In this document: positions 15,001 through 25,800 of the stretch, one piece after another
How positions within the stretch are numbered: position 1 is the stretch's first letter
Layout: the number at the start of each line of letters is the position of its first letter
Assembly: GCF_002775205.1 (NCBI RefSeq)
Contig: NC_036461.1
Coordinates: 19,502,015 to 19,566,014, forward strand
Source of the DNA: Xiphophorus maculatus
Taxonomy: Eukaryota > Chordata > Actinopteri > Cyprinodontiformes > Poeciliidae
Reading direction: 5' to 3'
DNA: 64,000 nt
Program-made: the position numbers and the translations under genes
The notes under the pieces: generated by a model
The model's input: only the letters and a program-made list of their open reading frames with translations
Told to the model about the DNA's origin: nothing
Database searches by the model: none

Positions 15001-18000
15001 TTCGTCCGACTCCCCAAACAGCACAGGAACCACATCCTCTGTTCTTAAAATCAAGACAGAGATGGCAGAGCCTATAAACTTTGACAATGACAGCAGCATC
15101 TGGAACTACCCACCCAACAGAGAGATTTCCAGAAATGAGTCTCCATATAGCATGACCTCCAAGCCTCCTGCTGCAGGGAGTCAGGAGACATTCCCTTCCC
15201 CACAGGGTGGCTCTCTACAGGTAGCCATCCCTGACTCTGTCCTCACCCCTCCTGGACCCGAAGGAGCAGCAGGTGGGGTGAGAAAGCCTCCATACAACGG
15301 AAACTCCGCCTCGTCCTCTTCTTCCACTGCTACGAGTTTAGCTCCTCCTTCCAACACTTCCTCCGCTGACCCCCTTTCCCCTCCGCTCTCTGCATCCCCC
15401 CGGGACAAGCAACAAGGTACTCCTACAACATCCTCAAACTCTTCCTCATCCTCCTCTTCAAATTCAAGCTCTTCTTCACTGCTGTATTCTGGGGATCTTG
15501 AAGCACTTCAGCGCTTGCAGGCTGGTAATGTGGTCCTTCCGCTGGTTCACCGCGTCACGGGAACTCTGTCTTCTACCAGCACCACGACGCCTCGTGTCTA
15601 CACCACCGGCACCATAAGATACGCGCCAGCAGACGTCACTTTGGCCATGGCACAAGGGAACCTCCTTCCCAATGCTGCCATGAACTTTGTGGAGAGCTCA
15701 GGGTTTGGTCTGGACCCTAAGACACCTATGGAGATGCTCTATCATCATGTTCACAGGCTAAACATGTCCGCTGCAGCAGCTGCAGGCCCGTTTGTTGGAT
15801 CCCCAGCACCCACAGTTGGCAATGGCAGCTTGGGAGGCCAGATGTCAGCAACAGCCAACGTTTTCACCACAGCGGAGGGACTTTTCTCAACGCTACCATT
15901 CCCCGTGTACAGCAATGGGATCCACACTACGCAGACAACTTTGGAAAGAAAGGAGGATTAATAAAATACATCCAAGACCGCATTACTGTGCTTAAAGAAT
16001 CAACAACTGTTTCTAACTCAAAGACTACTCAGTAGTAAAAAATAGTAAGAAAGAATTTATCAGCGTGGAGCAGCACTGTGTTTCCAAGATGGAATAAAAG
16101 ACAGGAACTGTCAAACGTACTCTAGCACTTTGAGCAATTGAGCTTGTGGAAGACATGGGTGGCCCTCACACACACACAACCCTTTTCTATTGATTTTCTC
16201 TATTACCAATCTCTTTGCTTCCATTTATTGTAATCAACAACTTTTTTTTCTTACAACAGATGAACAAAAAAAAAAGCAACGATTCTTTACTGTAAAGAAT
16301 TCCTTTTTGCCTACAGAGAATTCATGTTGCCTAAGGATTCCACTGGAGCCTGAAGGGGATCATTTTATGATATCACTTGTTTTGGTTGCATCTTTATGAA
16401 GATGTTGATTGTGCATACTTTCAGGAGGTTGGTGCAGGTATTTGTGACACACTGAAAATGCTGTGCCTCTCCTTATTATGTATCTTGATGTGATCAAGGC
16501 TAAAGAAAAAGAGTTTTTAACCTGAGAGGAGAGGGCAGCTGTCTCAGAGATAATCTTTTCACAAAAGGTTTTTGCGAATGTTTCTTGGTTGAGGGGACAG
16601 TAATCGATGCTTTTTCCTCTTCTATTTCTTCCTTTTTATGAAATATTCTAGCTCAGATGTAACTTTGGAATCAAACATTATACAGAAAAACAACAAAAAA
16701 AAACAGCAATTTCAGCCGGGTAAAGACCTGTGAACTATCGAATGTTACTACAAGTTTCCTCATTTATCTGAGGAGTTTACCTACAGGTCTCACACCAAAC
16801 ATAACCTCCACTTCATCTACTCCCATCTCAGTCTGTCGAGCTTTTGTACCTTCACTCTGCTTATTTGACCCTTAACTTTCTGTCCACATTTTTTCTGGTA
16901 ATTCTACAGATTTGTGGTGCTAACAGACGTCCAGTTACCCAGATTCAGCTGGCTGATGTGGGTACTGTAAATTCGGCCCTCCTGTCCTTCCTCCAGCTTG
17001 ATTAATGTTTTTTTTATTACTAACCTTCAGGAATCTCAGAATACACACGGCAATGTGGAGCTGATCACTAGATGTTTAGGCTCTCTTCTGTTCTTTTTAT
17101 TTCTGTATATTTGATTAGTGAGTCACTTTTAACTCTCAGTTAGATGGAGGCTAAATACTTAACATTGCTAACTTAAAAAAATGAATGTTGACAACCTTGA
17201 CAGGATCTTGTTTTCCTGTTCCTTTAGTTTGTTTTTTGCTGTTCTCCTTTTCTTCCTGAACCAGAATCACCTCCACAACATTTTCCTCAACAATCCACTC
17301 TCTTCCATCCCATCGCCAGAACCTGTGATTAAAAACTACATATCAACAAGGAGATTGTAATAAAGACATGCATTTTCAATCAATCTGTCAAACAATCAAT
17401 GTACAACAGGAGTAAAGTGGGATTTCCTTTATTTAGATGAATCAAAAAAGAGAAAATCCCTCTTCTTTAAAAAAAAGAAAAAGAAAAAGCTTTGTTTTTG
17501 CTCTGGTTGTGTCCTTCTTCCCCCTGCCTCCTTTGCCAAAAAAAAGAAAGAAATGCTAAGTTCACACATTTGGTGTTTTTAAAGCACTGTGATCCTTGCT
17601 CATTTGTAATTTTTTGGTAAAAACAGAAAAAAAACATACTAAGTAATAACTCAAACTGTAATAAGCTATCACAGTGTCAATCTTTTGAAAGTTGACAGCC
17701 CTGTCTTTACCATCCCGTCATCTTATTACCCCGTGTGATTAAGCCGTAAAACCGTGTTACCGATGTGTTTAGTGTCACTGGCTGTCAAAACGTCTTTCAT
17801 GGCAACTTCTCTGTGTGTGTGTTGACTATATGCAGTATATACTGAGCTACTGTAGCTGTTTTTGTCCTTTGTCTTCTCTGTGCTCTATTTCTAGTGTGGC
17901 GAAGGAGAGGAAGTGGCGTCAGAGGGAAAAAACTGTCAGCTGGATGAATTCTAATCTAAACTCTGACTCTCTGCTTCCTCCTCCTTCTCCTCCGTTTCCC

Positions 18001-19880
18001 TCTATCTGCAGTCTTAGTGAAACCAGTGGAGGTTGTGGAATTTCGTGTTTGGTGGCCTTTGCAAAAAAGAAAAAAAAACACAGGAGTAAAAATTGGTAGA
18101 GTCCACCATTTACTTTTTGCTGCTTCCTTTTTGTCTTTGTAAAATTGCATTTTTATTTTCTAACCCTTCTCTCTTTCACTCGACTGTTGCTTTTTGCTGT
18201 TGTGTAGTCTTATTCAAACCTCTTTATCTTGTTGTCTTTTCTCTCAGAGATGAAAAGAATATTTAACTAGCTCAAAGGTTTATGGAGCCATGTATTTGCC
18301 TCTAAGGAATTCTGGGACAGGTTTCCTGCTCATGCACCCAAAAGAACATAATAAGAAATATTTATAGTATTTAAATTGTGTAGGAATAATATAATTTACA
18401 TAATTTAATATAAAGTTGGATGAGGAAAAATCTGAGGAAGGACTTTAAATATACTCTGAGGTGAAGGTTAAAAACTACCACAGCCTGGACTGTGAAACAT
18501 TTTCCCAGACTTCCTGGAGGTGTTTTCTGTGCTTTGGGTGTATTTCAATGGTCCGCACCAAAACGTCTTGAACTCCCAGTCAAATTTGTCTTTGGGGATC
18601 AAACTGACTTAGATAAGGGTTTCGAGGGATGTGAAAACATTCACAACTGTCTTTCAAGACACAATAATAAAAAATAAACAAAAAAAACAACAAAAAAAAA
18701 CAATTTTAACAATTTCTATAAATATTAAAAGCAGGAAAAAAATTTCTCACTATAAATCTATTTTTCTAGGTGTTTTGGAAAACTGAACTGCATGTTTAGT
18801 AATTTTGTCCATTTACTGTGAACAATCCGATTTTTGATTTTTATTATTATTTTAGTCCAATAGCTGTAATTTTACTTCGTGTTTGATTGTTTTTTTGTTT
18901 GTTTTTTTTATGTCTGGAATATCCATTATGTGGATAAAATGGAGGCCTTTTGAAAGATAAAGGTTTGCTGAAGTTCAGCAGACCAAGTCTCTGATCCAGC
19001 CATCACATCTGGACAAAACAAACTGTCACGTCTTGTGTTTATCAGTGTTAAGTTTGGTCTTTTCAGGAGCAATTTCTTTCCACGCTCTGAATTTTAACAT
19101 TTTCTATGTATGGATTCAAAGGCAATGGAATAGTGCGAGCATATAGAAAATACTTTATCGAGTGTTCAATGGGAGGCATATCACAAATGAAACCAAGAAA
19201 TACACCCAAATGTAACTAAAACTAAACAGCTGCTTCAAGCTGTTTTAATGTTTTTCTGTGTTTTTTGTCGAAAAATGAAAACGTTGCTGGTGATTTTAAA
19301 CCCTAAAAAACCTTAATCACAGCTGCTGTCAAATACATAGTGTTTAAAATTTTCAAATATTGAAAAGTCATCTCATTCACCTGTGAAGAAACTGTGTCTG
19401 TGTTTTTAACTATTTCTTGTACAATTAAACAGATTCTTTTATGAGGAACCTGGTGCCAAGTAGCTGAAATACGGGAAAGCGGGAATCTCTTATTATCAGT
19501 GTTAACAGTGTTATAAAATTCTAAATACAAACAAATTAAAATATTAAAAAAGAGAAAACTATGCTACCATGGTTTGTATTTTTTGTGTATATTTTTATTT
19601 CCCTTGTAAAGGAGTCCAAACCTCATGACAAACTGATGCTAACTGTGAGTGCCTAGCTTATTTTTATCTTACTTTGAAATTACATTTTCATTTATCATAA
19701 ATAACGCTGCAAATCAAAAAATGTACATATTTCATTTTTTATAGCTATGTTCCTTTTTAAGTTTACTAGGTTCTCATCTGTTCAGAAGAACGTCACATAC
19801 ATGGTTGTCTTTCTGTAACCCAGTTTTGACCATCTTGCAGGTGCCATATTCATAATAAAAGGTTCTATTAAATTGGTTAC
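1..19880 (+). CDS. npas3: npas3, 3' part of the gene (last three coding exons and 3' UTR)
   Basis: NPAS3 is a bHLH-PAS transcription factor that pairs with an ARNT-type partner in the nucleus and acts in brain development. Only the C-terminal part lies here: coding exons 10361-10508, 10614-10729 and 14349-15961, joined by GT/AG introns whose phases agree. The first encodes the end of PAS-B and the PAC motif ([20 protein letters not shown]), the second an acidic Ser/Glu linker, the third the transactivation region ending in LERKED. The bHLH and PAS-A exons lie upstream, outside the window. Linkage to egln3, as in human, favours NPAS3 over NPAS1. Positions 1-10360 are intron, and about 15962-19880 is probable 3' UTR. 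The recognition is from family knowledge; the exon limits are read from the sequence. Confidence 0.93.
1508..1540. repeat. 11-bp minisatellite, three copies
   Basis: The unit ttcccaccaca occurs three times in direct tandem inside the npas3 intron. Confidence 0.8.
1595..1680. repeat. dispersed repeat with 'atcggtatcggcc' motifs
   Basis: Phrases such as atatatcggcac, ggtatcggccgag and cagtatcggcctc are spaced in a way typical of a non-autonomous DNA-transposon family in fish. A related fragment in the opposite orientation is at about 34728-34797 (gactgatatcagccgttag, gacatatcg). I cannot assign the family. Confidence 0.4.
2847..3035 (+). repeat. tRNA-derived SINE
   Basis: An A-box-like motif (tggcacagcgattag, 2854-2868) and a B-box-like motif (agttcaagtcc, 2918-2928) are spaced as in a pol III promoter. 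They are followed by a tRNA-unrelated body and an A-rich tail (aaataaaagccac, then A runs). This is a SINE in the npas3 intron, not a functional tRNA: the cloverleaf is not maintained. Confidence 0.75.
3098..3235 (+). repeat. retroelement tail fragment
   Basis: The phrases ctagcaacctgtccagga, cccgttgaccgcttaagg and gcaaccccagtagggatg are common in a fish retroelement 3' region, ending in an ataataaaa tail. It follows the SINE closely. The family name is uncertain. Confidence 0.5.
3341..3670 (-). mobile_element. solo-LTR-like element
   Basis: The 330-bp unit starts TGTCATGA and ends TCCTGACA, so it has TG...CA termini. Flanking bases are cccac (3336-3340) and cccat (3671-3675), a near-match of four in five bases that may be a worn target-site duplication. 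Read on the minus strand it has a TATA-like tatttaactcc and an attaaaatcatc polyadenylation-like signal near its end, the order expected of an LTR. There is no coding sequence. The same unit is a familiar dispersed repeat in fish genomes. Confidence 0.5.
6605..6775. repeat. non-autonomous hAT-like repeat fragment
   Basis: The segment reads cagtccttaggggccactg, then cctgtttcaacacacctg, and ends agctgcaggatgcctc. It shares wording with the complete hAT MITE at 48208-48411. Ends and target-site duplication are not clear. Confidence 0.45.
8715..8737. repeat. (TG)n microsatellite
   Basis: A short run of TG/CG dinucleotides in the npas3 intron. Confidence 0.8.
8870..9205. promoter_or_regulatory. 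candidate conserved non-coding element in npas3 intron
   Basis: The stretch is free of repeats and open frames. It holds clustered homeodomain-type cores (caattac, tttttaattactgg, cgtaattaaattgag, ctgattaatgcc), a ccaatac and a cagcagccgtcc. This composition is typical of developmental enhancers, and NPAS3 introns in vertebrates are rich in them. No alignment could be made, so this is a guess from composition. Confidence 0.35.
10201..10360. repeat. copy 1 of a diverged intronic duplication
   Basis: The sequence just before the npas3 exon acceptor (caaaactgattacagttctg, tgcaacaatttagctgaat, ctttctgtctctctc) recurs in the same order at 12430-12600. Copy 1 supplies the pyrimidine tract and AG used by the exon. 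Confidence 0.7.
10361..10508 (+). CDS. npas3: npas3 third-last coding exon (PAS-B end/PAC)
   Basis: This 148-bp exon follows a long pyrimidine tract ending in ctctctctag and ends before the donor gtcaga. The first two bases complete a codon split with the previous exon. The frame reads [13 protein letters not shown]..., then ...[11 protein letters not shown], the conserved beta-strands closing PAS-B. The final AG joins the T of the next exon to give Ser. Confidence 0.95.
10614..10729 (+). CDS. npas3: npas3 second-last coding exon (acidic linker)
   Basis: This 116-bp exon lies between acceptor ttcctgacag and donor gtatgt, only 105 bp after the previous exon. It encodes [20 protein letters not shown] and then a run of Ser and Glu/Asp. 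This matches the linker after PAS-B in NPAS3. Its last base, G, completes an Asp codon with the next exon. Confidence 0.95.
11927..12270 (-). mobile_element. 5'-truncated LINE/SINE 3' end with (TTCTA)n tail
   Basis: A (TAGAA)n run at 11927-11977 borders actttattcatcccagcag and then 280 bp of non-coding sequence including cagtgcagttgtgcaaaa. On the minus strand this is a retroelement 3' UTR ending in a pentanucleotide tail, a common fish arrangement. A perfect hairpin lies inside it at 12211-12242. Confidence 0.6.
12430..12600. repeat. copy 2 of the intronic duplication
   Basis: It matches 10201-10358 with scattered changes (gcaaaactgattgcagttct, tgcaacaatttagctgagtg, catttctgtctctcttt) and has extra central bases (cgatatgtgcttgcacgtatcg). 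The pyrimidine tract remains, but the AG and the exon are absent. It may be a local duplication or two copies of one dispersed repeat. Confidence 0.7.
13960..14030 (-). repeat. L2-like LINE 3' end fragment
   Basis: On the minus strand the segment reads gaccttttttgtaaagtgtc, ttgagatgatttg, then a gaattgaattt tail. This is the conserved 3' end of fish L2-type LINEs. Confidence 0.55.
14025..14080. repeat. (ATT)n/(ATG)n compound microsatellite
   Basis: Runs of ATT, then ATG, then ATT trinucleotides, 270 bp before the last npas3 exon. Confidence 0.85.
14349..15961 (+). CDS. npas3: npas3 last coding exon (transactivation region, stop)
   Basis: This exon carries 1613 coding bases after acceptor tttttaacag and ends at TAA (15959-15961), followed directly by a second TAA. 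It encodes an acidic start (DNENTKSEG), long Glu/Asp and Ser runs, a basic cluster ([10 protein letters not shown]), and the NPAS3 blocks [53 protein letters not shown] and [20 protein letters not shown], then the terminus LERKED. Low-complexity Ser runs (15300-15480) replace the Gly-rich runs recalled for the mammalian protein. An ATG at 14468 opens a long internal ORF, but the open frame continues upstream to the splice site, so that ATG is not the gene start. Confidence 0.95.
15962..19880 (+). other. npas3: probable npas3 3' UTR
   Basis: No coding signal is visible after the stop. The stretch is T-rich with many poly-A and poly-T runs, as in long neuronal 3' UTRs. An AATAAA lies at 19854-19859, and an earlier AATAAA lies near 17360, so two ends are possible. 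The assignment is inferred from position and signals only. Confidence 0.5.
19854..19859 (+). promoter_or_regulatory. candidate npas3 polyadenylation signal
   Basis: A canonical AATAAA is followed within 30 bases by T-rich sequence. It lies 3.9 kb after the npas3 stop, and after it the sequence loses the look of a transcript end. Transcript data would settle whether this or the AATAAA near 17360 is used. Confidence 0.4.
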
Positions 19881-22800
19881 CAGATTGCATCATTTCTTCT
19901 GTTCCACATTTAGCCATCTCACTCCTCACCAGACTATTAACGCTTTAACTCACTGAGATGCAGGTTTGTTTTCTCTCCTTTCTCCTTCATGTTTTCTGAT
20001 TGATGTTTGTGATCAGCAAGGCAAGTGGAACTTTGTCCTTAAGGTAATGTGGGGAGCTGTTTTACACTGGGTTCACATTTACAACCTTACATCTTCAAAC
20101 AGCACCTCAAATTCTCTTATATGGGTTTCACAGCCAGCAGCCAGTAACTAGGAAATACAGAGATACTTCCTAGTACCTGTAGGAGGTACCTAGAGGTACT
20201 AAGTAATGGATTATACCATCCAATTAAACCTGTACCTCTTACTCTGGATGTGGCTTCGCTCCGCTGTGAAGCCCAAAAGTTGCAATAAGCAAGTGTGAGA
20301 AATGAGAGTTCATACGATAAAAACTTTTTCAGTTCATTGCTTCTTCTGCGTTGACCGATACTTGTACTTTGCCTCGAGCAAGAGAACTTGACTAAATAGG
20401 TTTCAAATTTAAATCCACATTTTGTGTGTTTGCATGGTCATAAATGCATGCTGACATCATTTATGTATAAATATATTCATATATCCACTAACATGACAAT
20501 GTAAATATAGTCTGTCTTGGTCAATCTTTTTGAAAATGCAGACATTGTGCTTGTGGATTTTCCTGTTGGACTCATGTGATCTTTGAAGATTGATTCCAAA
20601 AATAGAACTATTTCTAATTTTGACGGATGGCAATCCAGAGGTGCTTCACTTTTTGCCTTTTGCTCTGGTTGACTGTGACTTTACAGAAATGATTGACTTG
20701 TGTGACTTTTACAGCCTGTAAATCTTTTCATTCACAGATGGAGCTTTTGTTTGTTCTGGTCAAGGTTTGCATAGATGCTGGAAAATAGTTTACTAAACTG
20801 ATAAAAGGCATGGAGAAAAAAACACCCAGAATCTCTCATCAGTGTTCTTTAGGATTTAAATAGTGCAAACCTCTCCAATGAACTCCTATACTACAGACAG
20901 CGTCACATGTCCCAGCAGGAGTAAAAACCGGCTTTCAAAGATGCATATCTGGCTGTCTGCAGGGTCGTTTTGTGACTTTCTGATCATCACTGCCTTTATC
21001 TCATTCCAACCTATTGGCAGAAATTCAAATATCCCTGTGTTTTAGACCATAGGGGAGTGAATGGAATAGTCAAAGCAAGAGCTAGGTCTATGCTGAGTGT
21101 TTTTGAAGCTTCTGCCACTAACCTGAATGAGCTTTGCAGAACCTGTGACTTCTTACAACTATTTTTGTGAGAACATGTGTGACAAAGACCTTTTGTGTTC
21201 ACAACAACATTAAACTATGCGCAACTTCATATCTGAGGATGTTACGCAGTTCCAATGCAGTCCCCAAGAACTGACCGAGAAGCTACAGCAAGAAGCTTGA
21301 AGCGTTTGGAATGGTCTGAAAGACATCGCTAATTAAAGGGGGCACCCCCACCCCCTTTAATCCCTGAGCAGAATCTAATTTGCTAGATAACCTTAGCATG
21401 TTCTACTGCAGGTTTGGAAAGCACCTGTTTACATCTGCCATTAACTTGTCCACATCTCCATCTGACATGGAAGGTCCTCAAACCTCCTGCTGAGGAGGAT
21501 GTAAAAAGCCTCTGCTGTTAGCACGTTAAGTTTAACATGTTTAAACAAATCCTGGTTGGGTTAAACATGAACAAACAAAAGCACAGCCTTGTCTTAGGTT
21601 TCTGAAACAGCCCAGACAAGATATATAAGATAAGTCAGTCATCAAACATTTAGTTTTTGCTAAACCTTGTGGGTTAACATTGTGATTGAACTTTGAGTAG
21701 CTTTCTAAAATGTTACTAAATGTAAGGACGATGACCTCTTATGACCTTGTTGCATAAAACCTACCTTCATTCTAATCTCAAAATGGCTAATGTGAAACAT
21801 AAACTGAGCTAACCAAAAAGCGATGAAATCATTAATGTGTCTGTTTCTTCCATCTTGCGTCTAGTTAGTACTTCTCCAGTCTCGGCTGTCTTCATATCCT
21901 TTTTGCTTAAAACGCCTCCCGTTTCTTCCATCTCGTCCTCCATGCATTAATAAGTGGAGAGAGGTTAGTCATTGGACCCTCAGAGGGCCAACCAGCTAAC
22001 TTTAAATATTTCACTCTATTTTAAATGAGCACACATGAATCATAGATCACAGCTAGTGCTGTGTGTGTGCCCATGTGTGTGTGTTGTGGTGCTCCAACCT
22101 GAAACTCCTTTTAATAACCTCTGGCTGTCCATCTCAGTGAGAAGGCCTGATGTTGAATTTAGATCCAACTGCGTCAGACGTTCACCGCAGGCGTAACGAG
22201 CAGCCTTTCATCACAGGCCGTGATGGACAGATGATGAAACAAAGCGTTAGAGATGAAAACATGGCCTGTTTTTCATCTCCACTTTCACATGGGCTCCTAC
22301 TAATTCCCAACATGCAGAAGAAGTAAAAACATCATAAAAAGCTGTATAAGTATTTTGAAGACAGACCAGGGCGTTACATTTTGAAGATGAAAGCTGATCT
22401 CTAATGGTGCTGCTGGGTGTCACTGGGGCTGAAAGTTCATGTGTGACAGCCAGGTACCGTAATTGTAAGTTTCATGCATGGACTTCTGTGTAAAGCGTTT
22501 ATATGTATTTGTTCAATTTATTTAATTATATTGTGTTGTGCATCAACAGTTAGCATAGCTAAATGTTTGATTTTAACATGAAAATCTACTGAACAGTCCA
22601 AACTCGTGATTGGTGAGAAGGCTAACCTTTTACGAGGTAAGAATGTTTATGTTTACATATTTTAAATAAATACATTTTTTACTGTCAGATTCTGAATTTA
22701 AAGTAGAGTTCATCTGAATGGGCAACAGGCCACGATGGACACTAACCCACCATGTTTATCTCATTTTAAACTGCCACACACTCCCTTTGTATTGCTTTTG

Positions 22801-25800
22801 TCCATCAACATGCTTTGTTCGTATTTTAAATATGTTGTTTTTATGTGCTCCATGGTACCTGCATGGAGCACAAGCCATCGCCCTGAACTTTGTTACCGCT
22901 GGCTTCCCCCTGCTGATCTGACTGGTGGCTCGTTGCTCAGTGCAGACATGGGACTTGTTGGAGAATCTCAGCTCAGTTGGTGGTGCTTCCCAGCAGAATA
23001 GCCAGTGTTCAATTTGGATTTTGCTACTAAGCTCCAGATCACTTACAAATACAACTTTATCCCTAATGTCTCTTTCCAAAGTCACTTCCTAGATTTGATG
23101 ATGTTGAGAGAAACGTGGATTGACAGCAGCAGGTTCTCAGAGCTCCTTCATTCTGGCTGTTCGTTCTTCAGCTCCCCACATTCTAACAGATATAGTGCTG
23201 GGATTGCAACAGTCTCCAGAAATGATTGTTAATGCAGCTTTTAGAGTGACTTTGTCTTCTTTTGACAGATGCTCTTTTGTGCATGCTTGTTGCTGAACTC
23301 ATATATCCTGTTGTGTGTGAGATTGTTTACTACCCACCAAAGTACAATATGGATTTTATTCAAGACTTTTTTGAGTTGAGTGCAGATCTGATAATCTTGT
23401 AAACTGTGATGGTTTTTAATAAAAAACATAAGCTGAGGATCAATTATTCAGGACAGTATCATTGGGTGGTGCAACTAAATACAAAAGCATCACTACTACA
23501 AACTAAGACTGTGAAGTTTAATTTTAGATAAAAATCTGTTGGTTACATTTATGCAATCTAATTATAATCTTATGCTGCCACTCAAAGTTACAGATTTGAG
23601 TTACTATTATTGAACCTGAGGATCAATATATACTTCTACACCAGGAAGTTCTCAGGATTTCATTAAAAGATCCACTTCCATCAGTGGATGATGATTATGT
23701 GGTGGTGTGAGCATGACTGATGTTACAGATTTTTAAATTTTCTAAATGAGATTTTTTTTAGGTGCTACATAAAAGACTTAATATAAGAAACACTCATGCT
23801 ATACCTAAAACATTCAAAGTAGTTTCCATTAAGAACTTTAAGTTGACAGTCCATTGTCTTGTATATTTGGCCACAAGTTGTCATTCTCATCACAAAGATC
23901 TCCAAGCAAAACATCTTGGAAAAATATCATTTGGCATAATTGATCTATATTTGACATTGATCTGCTGTAATTTCACTTCACACATTATCCATGGTCGGCA
24001 GAAAGATGCCTCTCATAAACCTACTTTTGGAAAAAAAAAAAACTCCTCACGGGGTTGAGGATAAGAGAGAATGGAGGTAAGTACATGATAGAATGCTTGA
24101 TGTCTGATTGCACCAGGTGTTCATTTGAAACCTGATATTTTTTCTTCTACATCTTCACTGTGTTGATTCACTTTGGTGAATTTTGTACAGTCGGGAAACA
24201 TCTATGTCACAGAAATCAAGATGATTTACATTTGCAATTCCAACTATTGCAAATGTCCCAGAAAGGCAACAGCAGTCCCTAAAACAACCTGTTGAGAGAA
24301 ACACCAGCAAGATTCAGATATGTTCAGGGCCATGTTGGCTGTATTTGGTGCTTGTGAATAATAACAGGAACTTCATCAGCGCTGTCATCAGTGAGTGTCT
24401 TTCCAACATGTCTGTATTTCCTCCAGACCCTGGTGGCCCTGGATTCTGATGGGCATCACATTAATATACTGTATGTATGTGAATTAGCATCTATCTGAGT
24501 AGATGGGTCGATCCACAAACAGACTGATTATAAGAAACTTAAACCTTAAAAACTCAGAAACCAAGGACTTAGCAGAGCAACACATATTTAAGTCAGTTTT
24601 AAAGGCCGTAAGGGTTTTAAAACATTTGCATTTCAAGCTGTAGTTGTATGTTTTACATAGAGAAGTATGAAACACATTTACTCCGATTCAGTTTGTAATG
24701 TTCAAGTTCTTGATAATAACTGTAAGGTATTATCATAGAGCTGATGGAGACTGCATAAAAGTGGAGATACAGTGACATCCAGAGGCTAAATAGTGTAACA
24801 ACAGCCAATAAAGCGACTTTCTTCATTGTGAATGTTCACTTTTATGTTAATTAAATTCTATGCTAAGATTCGATATTTTCTCAGTTTGCAAAGTATAACA
24901 ATATGTAAATGTTTCTCCAAATACACCAACAATATTGTTGCTATTAAAAATGTAAAAATAAACATTTAAAATAAGATGTGTCTTTTTCACAAAACATTTT
25001 TAATGGATACCTTTATGATCTCTTGCTGAAAAATACATTATCTTGAGACGAAAATTTGCTTCAGAAAAATTACTACTTCAGAAAAACAGAAAAGGTTCAT
25101 ATCATGGTGTCCTAGATGTGAAGCTGTTGTGTCAGAAGACACTTCACAAGAACTCCTGGAAGAAGGAAAGTAAATAATTAGAAGAAATATCCGAATGACT
25201 CAATTATTTTTTATTCAAATAAGTAAAACGTAAGCTTGTGGAAAACCATGATTCAATTTATTGAAGCTATTGATGCTTTTTTGAAAACTCGGTCAGTAAA
25301 ATTACAACAGAACTGGTTTAATGGAACAACAGGAGCAGAAACAGCGCATTGTTTAGAAGGACAAACACTGGAAGATTTTTATCTTATTCAGATTATTTCC
25401 ACCTACAGTTATTACAACTTTAGGTTGCCATATTGTTACTGCTGCAAATGTATTATGACTGGCAGTTACAATCAGTCTGAAATACTCCTAGTTTAACCAG
25501 TCTAATGGTAAAATAGTATTAAGACTTTGAATCACTAAAGTGTGGATGTAAAAAGTCAACACGCCCAGATTACAATGTCTGCTTTTTGTGTCATTAAGAA
25601 AGGACAACGTGATAAATCATGTAGAAATCTTTGTCCTTTAACCTAGCCAATTCAACTGAAAAATGTCATGTATTATCCATATGTCTGAACTGTGCCAAGT
25701 TGAAACATTCACATTTCATAAAATTTCCCAGCACTGGTCTGATGGAACTAAACCAAAACTTTCACTATATTTCCAACATGTATGTCTGACACAACAACAC

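Noticed and set aside
14698..15099. 133-aa minus-strand ORF opposite the npas3 last exon
   Set aside because: It is the antisense shadow of the npas3 coding sequence; its Ser run mirrors the Glu/Asp codons on the plus strand.
22718..23001. 67- and 88-aa overlapping plus-strand ORFs
   Set aside because: Overlap in different frames with no motif; only the following LINE endonuclease phrases are recognisable.
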